Numbered from the stretch's first letter, positions 31,448 through 43,695 are shown. The stretch is 64,000 bases of DNA from Zhengitettix transpicula (GCA_037074705.1 CM073590.1:5020001-5084000), one strand, 5' to 3'. The notes: a model not told the origin generated them from the sequence alone. Program-made: numbers and translations.

Positions 31448-33176
31448 TGCATTTATTTATATTTATCAAATAGAACTGAGTTTGTGCTTTGAGTTTCCTT
31501 TCATAAGGAATAGTAACTTCCAATCGGGACGACTTTCATTATAATTACAAATACATTTTATTGATACTCACTGGTACACCGCCACACTTTCAATCTGTAA
31601 GGGTTTGTTTGGTTTATTTATATTAAATGTGAAACAGGAAAGTATACAGTTAAATATATATTGGATACAATTTTCACACGTTTTGAAACTAAAAACGTAT
31701 CAATATTTAATGGTTCATAAAAATACACAAACAAAAAAACCGGGTAACACTTATACCATCAAACAGTTGTCCATTTACATACACTGCGTCGTTCAAAGGC
31801 TTACAATGGTTTCCTTATTATGAAAGCAACATATATTGTTACAAACAAACAATTTATACATTAACATATTTTCTTGGTACATGATTTCCGTTAACATAAA
31901 AATAATACATGACAATAAGATACAAATATAAACAATATTTCTTATGATTCAAATTTCCGTGATTTGTATATGAAATTGTTCTTGTTCAGATTTCCTGCAA
32001 AATACACTTTAAGTACTTGGTTGTTGTCTATTTTACACGCGAACATGTAATCGATTGGCTTCTGGGGTATTCCAAGTCTCTTTAATTGCACAATTAGAAC
32101 TTATATCATTGAGATTAGTAAACACTTCATTTATTTTGAAGCTTGCTGGAATATTTTACATATAAAGCGAATATCAAATGGGAATTATGTGTACATTTTA
32201 AGCTGTGGTGAAGTGTTACTTAGTTTTTACTCTTTTGTCACTCATAAACCAACTAATTCTCATTAAAATGAGTCTCATCTATTTTATTTATCTGAAAAAA
32301 AATTTTTTAGAAGTAAACTGATACCACGTCTAAAGCCCGAGCGAATGAAAAGTACAGCAGTATTCGACAAAGCTGACAAGCTTTGCAAAATACACAATTT
32401 CATTGTAGTCTTTGGGGGGAAGTAAGAATTGCAGTAAAACTAATTAATAATTTGAAATTTACCTTTCTTTATAAATCATGTTCATATTTAATTTTAGGTA
32501 TAACGTTTCAGTTTAAAATGTTTTAAAACCACTAAAAACGTCATGTAAAAATAATTGATCTGCAGATAGATTTCTTACTTTTACCTTGGAAGAATAAATG
32601 TATAATGAATTAAATAAAACAAATTCTTATATACGGTATAATTTTCTAAAAGTTCAGAACCACCAAACGTAATTATATTGGTTTGAAACTTACATATTAT
32701 AAATAAATAAAATAGAAACGTTGGAATTTACAATAAATAATGGTGAGCATTTTTGTTAAGAGTACAACTTGTTGGACTGTGTCTTAAGGAGGAACAATTT
32801 ACTAATAATTTCATCGATCCACTCAATGTGTTTTGCACGTGAATGTCAGTGTTTTGCTCTTCAATTTTGTTTTCATCGTAGTTTGTTTGTGCCAACCGAG
32901 TGGCTGCAAATGACGTCAAGCAAATGTGTTTCACAAAATATATATACATATGTAACAATACGACTAGTCAAGTGAAAGTTCCTCCATATCCACCAGAAGC
33001 TGAGGCGTAGAACTAGTTTCCCTGAGACCACTATAAGCAGTTCCACGCACACGCTGAGTGTGTCCTTCTAAGGTGCTGCGCGTTCTACATGGTCGGTTGG
33101 GAAGTGATCACAGTGAGAGGGACTCGGGAGGGTGTCGGGGGTTCTGCTAGGAAGCTCGAGGTCTGGGAAACGCAGC
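31448..33176 (-). other. 3' flank and likely 3' UTR of Ig gene
   Basis: AT-rich sequence downstream of the stop codon of the Ig-superfamily gene. Minus-strand AATAAA candidates lie at about 32283-32288 and near 31555, but the true polyadenylation site cannot be chosen. The short frames here are unsupported. Confidence 0.4.
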
Positions 33177-33322
33177 TTACGGTGGAAGAGGAGGCACTCG
33201 CAACCAAGTCAGCGCCACAGCGATCTGCGCCAACAGCAGCAGCTGGAGAGTTCTGCAAGCGGAGCTGGAGGAATGATGTTCCGAGGACTCATCTCGCAAT
33301 CTCTCTCGCAACTTCTGGATAT
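33177..33322 (-). CDS. Lachesin/DIP-type Ig gene, last coding exon (GPI signal)
   Basis: This exon is too short and too spliced to appear as an obvious frame. An acceptor (GTTGCAG, ends at 33323) precedes ATATCCAG. Joined in phase 1 to the exon at 47277-47393, it encodes 48 residues and a TAA stop (33177-33179). The peptide has a charged start (DIQKLRERLRDESSEHH), a small-residue run SSSSA suitable as a GPI attachment site, then a hydrophobic stretch LQLLLLAQIAVALTWL and a short proline-rich end. That is the layout of a GPI-anchor signal, which Lachesin/DIP/IgLON-type proteins usually have. The exon is GC-rich against AT-rich flanks. It supplies the C-terminus of the gene whose other visible exons are at 47277-47393, 47662-47736 and 57924-58073. 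Confidence 0.72.
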
Positions 33323-33429
33323 CTGCAACACGGGAACAAAAATACCACATAAGTATTTAATTCTACATAAATTAAGAATTAATTTAACCTACCTATGCAG
33401 ATTGAGTGCTTATTTCATAAGAAACCCCC

Positions 33430-34080
33430 GTGCCTTTAGGGAAGCATAAATACTCCCGATACCAAATATATATAAAAATGCTCTGAGTACATTAAGATCC
33501 TCCCTGTACGCTGAGAGAGTCAAAAATATTCTTGGTATCCTACCAAACTGAAAAATATACTCCGTACCCTAATAAGTAAAAAATACACTACGTTAAGAGA
33601 ATCGATTATACTCCCCGTGCCCTGAATAAAAATTTCTTCATGTTACTTCAGAGTGTCATAAATAGACCCAATAATATTGAGAGTAAAAAGTACTTCCGCT
33701 ACTTAATAAATAATAATAAATAACTCACCAGGCCTAAATGAATAAAAAATTAGATTCAAATTACTTTCGGTTCCTTAATAAAGTTTAAAAAACTTCTGGG
33801 TGGCTAAGAGAAATAAAAATAATCACTTATGAAAGACAAAAATACTTCCATTAGCTTAAGAGATTGAAAAAGAATCTTCGTACCGTATTCGAGTAAAAAT
33901 ACTCCCGGTATCTTAAGAGAGTCCGAGATACATCCCATACTTTAAAATAGTGAAAAATAATCCCGGTATCGTTAGAGATACAAAAATACTCTCGCTACGC
34001 TAAAAGTGTCAAAAATACTCCCGGTACCTTAATAGGGTAGGAACTATCCCGGTATTTTCAGAATCAAAAATACACCCTAA
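33430..34080 (-). repeat. Decayed ~30 bp minisatellite array
   Basis: More than fifteen irregular units around CAAAAATACTCCCGGTACC plus TTAAGAGAGT, with monomers of about 28-32 bp. Best-preserved units are near 33890-34030. Similar units occur inside Helitron-like copies at 23880-24050, 37490-37680 and, inverted, 46210-46400. The array probably grew from such an element. Confidence 0.75.
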
Positions 34081-34091
34081 AATTTTTATAA

Positions 34092-34412
34092 ACTTTACAA
34101 TTCCGGCTGGACTGCTGCGATGTAGTGGCCAGCGTCATTGCCTCGCATCACAGAGGTCCTGGGTTAGAATTCCGGCATGGGCATGGATGTTTGTGATCGT
34201 CCTGGTCACGAAAACTGAGGTTAAGGCTGTGGGAGAATCGTCACTCTTACTAGGTGTCACTCCTAATCCAGAATGTGTCATGTAAGATGACAGTTTGGCA
34301 GCCGTTTGGGTAGGCCAAGGCCCTTCATGGGCTGTCGAGCAAAGGATTATTTACAATTCCTTCCCTACCACTGTCACATCTGTGGGTGATAGGAGTATTT
34401 TACCGATTCAGT
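34092..34412 (+). mobile_element. tRNA-derived SINE, full-length-like
   Basis: Head with A-box region GATGTAGTGGCCAGCGTCA and B box GGGTTAGAATTCC (one substitution from the usual GGTTCGAATCC). The body has GGTCACGAAAACTGAGG, GGGAGAATCGTCAC, AGATGACAGT and CCAAGGCCCTTCATGGGCTG. Inverted relative of 31190-31447. Confidence 0.75.
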
Positions 34413-34424
34413 GTTTGTTTGTTT

Positions 34425-34915
34425 CTTTTTTTTATATGTAGACAGGCTATGTATAAGGTAATCCACATAGTGGCAACTCCTATCTTATAGCATAGGAAAA
34501 GGAGTGCAAGGGGGGATGCGGAAGGATAGAGGAAGATAGCCAGGGGTTAGCTAGCGCACGCGGGCTATAGTTTAAGGATCCTACCCGGCATTCGCCTAAA
34601 AGTAATGCAGGACAAACCCTAGAAAACCTGCATCAGGTAGGTTGGGCATTTGGTACTTGTCCCACGCCCTTCCAGTTTAGGCGGCAGTTGGCTGACTGTT
34701 CCAATGGAAACAACGAACAACTCTTACCGTATGCCCAAGGTCTGTGACCCCGGAAAATACACCTCTAAAAATAGGCCGACGTGCGTCGGCTTGTGAGAAC
34801 CTTAGTTCAAAAACGGAGAGAGGAAAAGGCATCCCCTACAAGATTCTGCCTACGAGAGAACATCCCTGTTCTGCCTGCGAGAGAATAGCCCTCGTAGACA
34901 CTTCCATAGGCCGTT
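34425..34915 (-). mobile_element. ~500 bp poly(A) retroposon copy
   Basis: Poly(T) at the left edge (TTTCTTTTTTTTAT), then the reversed family order from GACAGGCTATG through GGATCCTACCCGGCATTCGC and TACCGTATGCCCAAGG. The 5' extension contains a duplicated TTCTGCCT.CGAGAGAA block (34843-34892). Confidence 0.85.
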
Positions 34916-34921
34916 GACCAG

Positions 34922-35130
34922 TTTATTTTTTTTGGGGGGAGGGGGGGTAACAGGCTACATGTGGGTAATTCACATGGTGGCAACTCCCCTTTAATAGCAT
35001 AGGAAGGGATTTGAAAGGGTAGGGGAAGGTAGGCAAGTGTTAACTAGGGCCCCCGGGCAATATTTAAAGGATCCGCCCCTGCATTCGCCTAAAAGTAATG
35101 CAGGACAAACCCTAGAAAATCTGCATCAGC
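34922..35130 (-). mobile_element. 5'-truncated retroposon copy
   Basis: Poly(T)/G run, then TAACAGGCTACATGTGGG through AGTAATGCAGGACAAACCCT. It stops where Helitron-like sequence begins and is in tandem with the copy at 34425-34915. Confidence 0.8.
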
Positions 35131-35159
35131 TTTTTCCCATTTCCACCACCACTTCTATG

Positions 35160-35548
35160 GGGTACAATGACAACTTAACCGGCAAGATCAATTTCGTTAT
35201 TAAATTCAGATACTTCCATAAGCCTGGATTCGACTCGAATCTCGTGTGGGTATTCCCATCCAATGCCTAAAGAAGATGAAATTATACACATACCATATCG
35301 AGAGAAACACTATCAATTTCATTTATTCTGAATGTCATTTATTCGGTGCAAATATCGACCGTTTTAGGATGTTTGAAAATTTCCATCCGCCTACGCCCCT
35401 GTCCCTAGGGGTCTTGCCCTCCTTAGTGCTTGTTACCGGGTCAAAAGAAACAGGTGTCCAAAATTTGGTCACGTTTTCTCCACGGGCTTAGATTTATGCG
35501 CGAAATATACACACACGTAAACAGTCAACTTTATTTATTAGAAGAAGA
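35160..35548 (-). mobile_element. Helitron-like 5' part
   Basis: Aligns with 40136-40530 and 59595-60013. The right edge reads CTTTATTTATTAGAAGAAGA followed by T, which on the minus strand is a flanking A plus a TC start. Several indels separate the copies. Confidence 0.65.
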
Positions 35549-36407
35549 TGTTTGTTTGTTTAGAAAGTGGGAGAGTTGAATGAATTCGCTGAAATTATCA
35601 GTGAATAATGTTATTACATCAAAAACAAGATGTGACTTAAAAGATAAAGTATATACAGCGTGTTTCGATAATACTTTTATAACCGCGAGTTGCGTGTTAC
35701 ACAAAACCCAGAAAAAAAGTAATCGAAACATAAGTCTAGTTATTAACGAAAGACTATACTAAACACATTCACAGCGAATTGTGAAGTGTTGCAAACATAA
35801 TCATTATAGAAACACATGGCAAAGTGGCCTCCGCTTACTTCTATATATGCTCAACTCGTCGGATCATGGAACTCTGCACCATTTCAAATACGCCGAAAGC
35901 TTTATATGCATTATTAATTATGCATTATGAATCAAAACTCATATTATTTTAGGTAGTCCTGAAGATAAGGATACAATGGTTTAAGGTCATGGGGAACCTG
36001 CAGGTCAAGGAAATGGTTTTTCAATTTCCTATCCAACCATTATGGTAGATATCAACCAGAGTAACTAACGTGAACCACGTGGCAAAAATGTTCGTGAGAC
36101 CTGCCATGCATAAGGCTCATGCTTCTTATTTACAAGGGCACATCCTTCCTGTAGAAAGTCTGGTTAAGTAGTCTGATAAAGCCTCTGTAGATAGTGCCTG
36201 TAAGAAGCGCTGAGAGAACTTATGGCTCTGTTATCTACAATAAGGGGTGTACACAAATGTAACGTTGAAAACGGATTAACCAGAAATTTAACATAAATGT
36301 CAAATGTAAATTAGATTAATATAATGGATAGAATATTAGGTGGCTGTCTAATACGTCCAGATAGTATTACTGTGTTCTGTCATTAAAATCTTAAAAACAA
36401 AGAGTCA
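35549..36407. other. No recognised feature
   Basis: AT-rich intergenic or intronic sequence. The overlapping opposite frames at 35531-35762 are unsupported. This stretch lies inside the 14 kb last intron of the Ig gene. Confidence 0.35.
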
Positions 36408-36420
36408 TAATAATAATAAT

Positions 36421-36469
<49 letters not shown>

Positions 36470-36470
36470 G
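36408..36470. repeat. (AAT)n/(TA)n microsatellite
   Basis: AAT units give way to a TA run interrupted by TTTATA. It abuts a PLE 3'-end fragment. Confidence 0.9.
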
Positions 36471-36545
36471 GGACAAGGATCACAGAAACGTTGTGTTATA
36501 TTATCACTTTTTTGTCTGAACTGTCTATATTTCTTATTAATTAAA
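36471..36545 (+). mobile_element. PLE 3'-end fragment
   Basis: GGACAAGGATCACAGAAACG, TTGTGTTATATTA and TTTTTGTCTG followed by TTTCTTATTAA match the tails of the PLE copies at 19130 and 20440. The rest of the element is missing. Confidence 0.6.
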
Positions 36546-37100
36546 AACAAATATTTACTGACCCATTTTATATTTTTTGTGTGGAAATGACAACCAATTC
36601 TATAAAAATATAAACACCAAGACAGGTATTTGTCTTCAATGAACAGGGAGATTTGAGAGTTACAATGTAGCAGTTATATTTTATGACTTTATAAATAAAT
36701 GAAAAACCTGTAGTTCATTCAGTCATTTATTTATTATGACTTTAAAATTTAAAACGTTTTAATATTGAAACATTAAAACTTGACGTTTTTTCTAAAATAT
36801 TTTGGAAGAATTTAATTTGTTGCAAAATTAATATTTTATTAAATTATATAACTACAAATTTATAATAATTAACTATATGAAATGTAGAAGAACATAAAGT
36901 TTAAAGTAAGATTTTCACAAACGTTGCGGCCAAAATGACTGTTAAACTGTATTTACAATTTATATTAAGTCATTTCGGCTGCCACTTCTACATTTTATGT
37001 AGTTAATTATTAAGAATTTAAAATTAGACAGTTGCATTGACTTTTACAAAACATGTTAAGCGGTCCCCAAAATTTAATATGAAACGTCTTGTTTTTTTTA
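36546..37100. other. No recognised feature
   Basis: AT-rich sequence with no frame or repeat match. Confidence 0.35.
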
Positions 37101-37104
37101 TAAT

Positions 37105-37190
37105 TCCATGAAGACGGTAGCAGTGAACGGCATCGAAACGTCGCGAATACAATTGTTTCTCGATTCGAAGCCCGAGAGGACTTTATTCAT
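37105..37190 (+). mobile_element. PLE 3'-end fragment, second type
   Basis: CATGAAGACGGTAGCAGTG then GGCATCGAAACGTCGCG is the same TGAAGA...GAAACG layout as at 27605-27640. The stem is poorly paired here. Confidence 0.5.
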
Positions 37191-37238
37191 TCCATACACC
37201 GAGAAAGACTACATTATTTATATTCTATTTTTTCATAA

Positions 37239-38220
37239 CTAGCTGAGTGCTCGGCATTTTCCGGGTATTTATTTAAATTAGGCCGGAGAAGGAGTTGATT
37301 CGACAGCAGCCTCCTGTTGAACACTTCACTTAACAAGCATCAATAACGTCATTGTTTGGAAAATTTACTCATTTACGTTATCCTCCCAGACCTAACCCCT
37401 AGGCAACTAAGTTCAAATAAACCAGGATGATGACTTTAACAAATCAAGAATTCTCCTACTACATAAAATAAAAGAATCTGAAAATCACGCAGAATGAAAA
37501 CAGTCAAAAATACTTGCAAACTTCAGAAAGTCTAAAAATACTCCTGGCATCTTAAAGGAGTAAAGAAATACAACCTTAAACTAAACAGAGACCAAAAATT
37601 GCCTGGTGCCCTCAGAAAATAAAATAAAGACACTTTAAGTTAAGAGGGTCCAAAATGCTCATGGTAACCTTTTGTCAACCACGTCCTCCTCCACACAAAG
37701 AAACATAAAATTTACTACCATAGTTAATGCAATAATTTAACTCCGAAACTCCTACAACTCCGTAACCGACACCAATCTCGGTATTTTTTGTCATTATTTT
37801 TATGTAAACCTCTTTTACCACCACCGTACGGGTGTTTCACTCCCTTGCCCTTTAAGGTTGAGATTAAACACGTAAAACTTCTAGAATGACATTATCAAAT
37901 TCAGCGACCCAGAAAACGTTTTATTCGACGCTATTGACGGCCGTTTAAGAATATATATTTAATTCCATTCTCTCAACACCTATCCCTAAATGTGATAGAT
38001 GTGTCTTAACCCCTCGGTTGTTCTTCCTGGATCGTAAGACATATGTGTATAAAGTTTGGTAAAAATTTCTGTACGCGTTTATGATTATACTCGGAAATTC
38101 GTCCCTAATACTCCCCTCCCGGTTGTGGTTGAACTACATCTAAATCAGTATGGTAAATGTCAGTGACTTCTATAACCTCCAGATTCAACCTGTACGGACT
38201 TCATTCTCAGTTGCGCCGTG
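37239..38220 (-). mobile_element. Helitron-like element, 3' half and interior
   Basis: The 3' terminus on the minus strand ends in CTAG (complement at 37239-37242), preceded by ACCCGGAAAATGCCGAG as hairpin region. The interior carries the ~30 bp minisatellite units and the CCACGTCCTCCTCCACAC block. It then continues to a GAACTACATCTAAATCAG block that matches 45735-45760 inverted. A further fragment lies at 38385-38480. Confidence 0.65.
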
Positions 38221-38480
38221 ATAGCTAAGTACTTTCAGATAAATATGAATACGCTTTGCGGAATATTGAAGACAATCTATAATACAGATAGTTTTTTTGT
38301 AGGGTAATCGTTTCAGTGTTTGTTTATAATATTATTATCATCATTATATCATCAGACCAGATAGTTTAACGTCATATTTATTAATTTGTTGCATTTAAAC
38401 TTTAAGAACAATGCAGACTCCAGCTGAATACTACGTTGTTTACTCATGTAACGGCCCCACCGTCTGTATTGCTCTTAAAT

Positions 38481-40089
38481 TTTAAATGCAACAAATGATT
38501 AAAGTTGACGTTTTTCTTACATTTGGCTATTATATAATAATACGAAGATCAAGACCAACTGGATCATGATAGATTGGAGTGGCGTTACGTATGTATATGA
38601 TGTGCAATAAATTTTAAGCATATTAAAATGTGAAATATAATACTCTAATTAGGCGAGACATAATTTGTAGGAAAAATAATTACTTTAACTGCGGTGTCAT
38701 CTCAATTCAAGAACGAAAATTTCAGTTCGTGTAATAGTTGCTTGGTAAAATTATGCTATTGATTTTGTTTTCTAAATATTGTTTCCAAATGAATAATAAA
38801 TATTAAATGTATTTTGAACAATAGAATTTTTTAATTCATCTCAATCAGGACTGGGCTAAAACTTGTTTTTATTCTACACATTCTGTTGCATGTTGATAGG
38901 ATTAAAGGAGGAAGAATATAAAATGTAAGATATATTTATGCATTCATTCAAAACATACTCAACAATTATAAATTAACGTTTAATAGCTAAATAATTTGAA
39001 CAAATACACTCTATTTAGAATGTAACGGTTTCTTTCACTTGTAGTAAATGATTAACCATTTTAAAGGTTTCGTTTGGGAATTCAACATCCGAGAGTTGTA
39101 AAATATATCCTCGTTCCTACTTTAATTAAAGTGAAAACGTAATACACGTTTTACATTGGGACGCAAATCCTCTTTAATTGTAGCGCAAGATAATTCCTTT
39201 CTTAAGAGCTTTCGTTACTTAAAAAAGATCCTTGTGAATAAAATTAGCATAGAGATTATTTTAATTGCAAGAGGCTCATATTTTTGATCCCCAACCGAAG
39301 GAGTCCTGGAAATTAGCGCAAATGATAATAGATTGAAATTTCATTATAGTACACAGCGATACTATTGACAGCAGAGGACAATTCTTTAAATGGGTTTTAT
39401 AACTCGACTTTAAGATGCTCTATTGAATATTTTTCCAGAGTATCATTAACGCAGAAAGAAAGAAATCTCTTAACAGTTTTCGAGCACAATTACATACATA
39501 ATCACATTCTTGTGTTATAAAATACATTTTTGAATTAAAAAGACAAACCTTTCTAATAAATTCCGATATTATGTTATTTATACGTATATAAAAAATGTAT
39601 ATATGCATTCTAAGAATTAAGGGAACGTTTTTAATTAAGAGTTTTTACATTCCATTAGTTGTTCATTTTAAAGTTACTTATGTTTTCGATTATTACCTCC
39701 AAATTCAGTGTGACAACACGTAGTTGATATCATTAATAAATAAGTAATAGGACTTCAAATTAATTTATGGAAATATTTCTTTATGTGAACAATGTTCATA
39801 TTGTAATAGGTATAATATGAGAAAAAAGTTGAAATATAAAAGTATAAATGATTTACAAATGATAGATTTATGATGTTTATAGAACACAGTTAAAATAAAT
39901 TATTAAGGTAAAATAAATAAATTAAAATGTTTACCATAAATCGTAAAACAAATTAGAAAAATAAATTGCTATGATTGATGGAGCCACTTGCCATGTAGGT
40001 ATATAAGGATCTAAAAATATAAACAAAGTTAGAGTTTGTCAGAAAGTTATACGTGTAATGTTGACGAGTCGTTAATCCGACAAGGACAG
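38481..40089. other. Gene-free AT-rich intron sequence
   Basis: Nothing recognised. The 62-codon frame at 39420-39608 (-) is unsupported. Confidence 0.35.
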
Positions 40090-40530
40090 GTAATTTCGGT
40101 AGTTTTAAGATGTTTGAAAATTTCCATCCCCTCCAAGTGGATAAACGGCAAGTTGAATGTCATAATTAAACTCAGCGACATCAATAACTACGGATTTGAC
40201 TCCAATTTCGTGTTTTTTGGCGTTATTTTTTGTAACGCTCCTCCATCCCAATCCCTAAGGGTGCTCTCCTCTAATTCAGAAATTAGACAACATCGGGAGT
40301 GACCCTATTAATCTCATTTACCCCGAAAATATGGTCGTTTTAACAGGTTTTAAATATACCACCCCTGTCGGTAGTCGTGTCTTATCCCCACTTTGTTTGT
40401 TTCCGGTTCTAAAGAAACACGTATACTAAATTTGGTTAAATTGGCTCCACGCGTGGGTATTTGTATCCTGAACACACACAAATATATACATAAAAACAAA
40501 CAGTCTATTTTATTTATTAGAGGATTAGAT
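40090..40530 (-). mobile_element. Helitron-like 5' part
   Basis: Matches 35160-35548 and 59595-60013: CGGCAAGTTGAATGTCATAA, TCGGTAGTCGTGTCTTA and TTTATTTATTAGAGGATTAG at the right edge. Frames at 40036-40302 and 40393-40584 are repeat by-products. Confidence 0.65.
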
Positions 40531-40929
40531 TATAGCTTAATAAATTCTTATGTCCTCTTATCACGTTACTTGTTGCTATTTTAAATTGTTCATTACAGAT
40601 GCATGTGACAATTTGTCAAAAACATCTGTGTAAAATATTGACTTGTTTTTTTCCTCAAAATAACATTGAAATACGTAGGCCTTTTTTGTGCTTATCACGA
40701 GTAATCGACATTTTCCAGAAATGATGTGATATATCGTAATATTAATTGATCTAAATATATTGTACTACAGTTAGGATATTTATTATTGTCGAGCTATTAT
40801 ATACACATTATAAGATTTGTATAAATTCACGCAAATTGTCTTACGTAAATGTGAGATATTGCATATGTTACGTCGATAAAAATCACCAGATTTCTAATTG
40901 TTTAAAAATAAATGATCCGTTTACCGTAG

Positions 40930-41640
40930 TCCGTTATTCTGCACTCAACGTTATATTCCCAAGACGTTTTATTACGCCCAAGGGTCTACAGAGTCAAGGA
41001 ACGGTGTTACACTAACAACAACCACTCTGTTTGATTTGAAGTGGCGCGTAAAAATTGACCCAACTCCATCTTTAAATCAGTTATTGCGCCATATTTCCTC
41101 CTACGCTTTCAAACGGATGTAAGCAAATAGCTTTTCTTGTAGAACTTGAATAACATAGCAAGAGAAACAGTAGTATTTGGGAGAGTAAAGCAATAAAACT
41201 GCGCTCGCAAAGGAAAGTTTTCTCACGGAGAGAGAGGGCTGGGGGTTTTGCGCGCCAACGCTTCGACGCCGGAATGGAATCCAGAGATTGTGTGAATGTA
41301 ACCGAGAGAGCGGTGGGGAGGAGGGTTTATTTGCTCTCAGAAAGTGAGGGGGCTTCCCCGGGGAGTTGGGGCAAAGCCTGCAGACAGCTGCAGCAGTCTC
41401 CATTATTGGAGCACGATACTTCAGAATCTCGTGTGGCCCTCACGCGAGAGGGCGAAGACTTCATTGTCGCGCCTTGCAAGTGCACTACAAAGATAAGTCA
41501 CCGGCCCTTCTTCGTGCGAGATTCAATTTGCCCCTTAAGGGAAGACTCCTTCTCTTTCAAACCTTAAAGAGTGCCTCAATGTTTCGTCAGCCAGCCAATT
41601 AAAAGCAGAACTAGTGAAGCACGTGCAGGACCGAGTGAAC
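40930..41640. other. GC-rich island in the last intron of the Ig gene
   Basis: Contains CpG-rich stretches (41220-41560) and open frames on both strands (41101-41403 -, 41274-41567 +, 41366-41602 +) with no recognisable domain. It does not match any repeat family seen here. It could be a promoter, enhancer or unrecognised exon region. Confidence 0.3.
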
Positions 41641-41999
41641 AAGCGGTTCAGAGCTCAAGGGAAATCTATTTTTCAGAATTACGAATCACGACACGACTGC
41701 GCTTTTTCCGAGAAATAAGTTTTTTTATTATTATTTAGTTAACGTCCATCTATACGTCTACAGCGGAGTTTCCACTTTTGGAAAGTTTGATGATTTGAGC
41801 GTTTGAAAACACTAATAATTAATTACTGCATTGAATCCCAGTAACCTACTGACGTACGAGTTATGCTAAAAAGGAAACCTAAATTTGTAATAACATATTT
41901 ATTAGTCACGATCCAACATTTTAAGCACTGCTCCCACTCAAATTGATCCGCTACTGGCAATACACCGTTATCAACGTTGCTTTCATTTTTGGAAAACCT

Positions 42000-42135
42000 C
42001 CTGAAACGCACTGTCTAGGATAAAGCGTAGGTCTCTAGTCCTGAAGCTCCTCTATGGTTTCGAAATGGCGATCCTTTAATCGTGGGTTTCAGTTTGGGAA
42101 ACAGAAAAAGTGTGTTTGGGCTAGGTCCTGAAAAT
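42000..42135 (-). pseudogene. mariner-type transposase fragment
   Basis: On the minus strand, TLFLFPKLKPTIKG is followed, after a one-base frame change, by RHFETIEELQD. Family knowledge: FLFPKLKxxLKGxxFxxIEEIQ lies just after the last catalytic aspartate of mariner transposases. The upstream catalytic part is too decayed to read. It lies next to the left arm of a long inverted repeat. Confidence 0.65.
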
Positions 42136-42177
42136 ACGGTGGATGGTGCACGACGGGGCGCCGTATTTTGAAGGGCC

Positions 42178-42750
42178 GTGCCGTGAGCGGACAACAGTCC
42201 CTTCCTCAATCCTGACGGTTAAGCGAGCAGGTATAAGTTTTCCGAAGAGCAACTTTATCAGTCTTCAACAATTATTATAAATTATCTTATTTGTAGAAAC
42301 TTGCTTTTTTGCAATTTTTAGAAACACGGATTTTGAAATTGGATCATTTAATAGACTTTACAACTCCTGAAGAGGTCCTAATTAATTAGGGATGAAACTT
42401 TGAGAATTTTTTCTATTATAATGTTTAAAAAATAATAATAAATTTATAACTAAACTAGTTGATGTTTTCATTTATTTAAGGACGTCAGATAAATATAACT
42501 GTTGAAAGATTTGTATCTAATTCATCATTTATATGCATATTTATTGAACGAATCACTACCAATTGGAACAGTTCCCATATTATAGATAGAGATAGAAATC
42601 ATAAATCCAGATAAGTTTCAGGCATGTTATATATTAAACTTGTTCACTTAATGTTAAAACCAAGACTGATAAAGTTGCTCTTCGGAAAACTTTATACCTG
42701 CCCGGACAGCGGTCAGGATTGAGGAAGGAACAGTTGTCCGCTCAGGGTAG
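42178..42750. repeat. Long inverted repeat (~88 bp arms)
   Basis: The left arm 42178-42265 and right arm 42662-42750 are reverse complements with few differences: AAGACTGATAAAGTTGCTCT, TCAGGATTGAGGAAGG and GTTGTCCGCTCA. The spacer is about 395 bp and AT-rich. The outer side of the left arm runs into mariner sequence. It may be two inverted mariner-related copies or a foldback element. Confidence 0.75.
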
Positions 42751-43224
42751 CTCAAAATACAATACCATCTGCGGACAAGTGACGCGAGAGCCGGCGAATT
42801 GTGATGAGCAACGTCTATGTCTGGTTTCCCTTCATCCTGTGCCCAGCATCTCTCAAATTCTCCAAGTATTCCCTTGTAGACTTACTCGTCTACCATCTCA
42901 CCATGTGGTACCAATTCCTGCTGATGCAGTCAAAAAACAACAAACATCACCTTGATATTTGAGTGACTTCTGAGTTCTTGGACCACGATACCCTTTGCTT
43001 GGCCGAGCTATTGAAATACCTCTGTAAAATGGATAACTCTCCTTACCTCTGTAACATTATTGCCAAGTTAGTAGAAAAAATTCACACACACGTTGTTCTT
43101 CTAGTTTTCATTGTCACTTTGGTACTAATCCGACGAACAGCTTGCACACGTGCTCACTTCTGCTGGTTCAGCTCAATTAGCGGTCAGAGCGAAACGAGGA
43201 AAATGGTAATTTGCTGTCTAAATT

Positions 43225-43600
43225 TGCCCGGCATTCGCCTAAAAGTGATGTAGGACAAACTCTAGAAAACCTTCATCAGGTAGGTCGGGTATTGGTTACT
43301 TGTCTCACCGATGATGGGAGAGGGGTTTGCTGTGGGGACGCAGCATTCGCTTCTCCGTGCCTCGACCAGTTTAGGAGGCAGATGGCCGACTGTTCCAATA
43401 GGAACAGTGAACAAATCTTACCGTATATTCAACGTCTGTGACCCCGGAACATACACCTCTCGAAACAGGCCGAGATGCCTCGGCTTGTGGGAACCTTAGT
43501 TCAAAAACGGAGAGAGGAAAATGCATCCCCAAAGGTAGCCCCATCCTGTCTCTCCTAAAAAGGTTCTGCCTGCAAGAGAATAGTCCTCGAAGACCCTTTG
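43225..43600 (-). mobile_element. Retroposon copy lacking its 3' end
   Basis: Runs from GCCCGGCATTCGCCTAAAAG through CGACCAGTTTAGGAGGCAG and CTTGTGGGAACCTTAG to the 5' extension TTCTGCCTGCAAGAGAATAG. The 3' 150 bp and tail are absent. Three frames inside are repeat by-products. Confidence 0.8.
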
Positions 43601-43627
43601 AATTCCTGAGCAGTTATTTAATTTTTT

Positions 43628-43695
43628 GTTTGTTTAGAGTAATAGGCTCCATGAGGTTAATCCGTGTGGTGGCAACTTCCCTTTAATATATTACG
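43628..43695 (-). mobile_element. Short retroposon 3' fragment
   Basis: TTTGTTTGTTTAGAGTAATAGGCTCCATGAGG then GTGGTGGCAACTTCCCTTTAAT: tail and terminal ~60 bp only. Confidence 0.65.
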
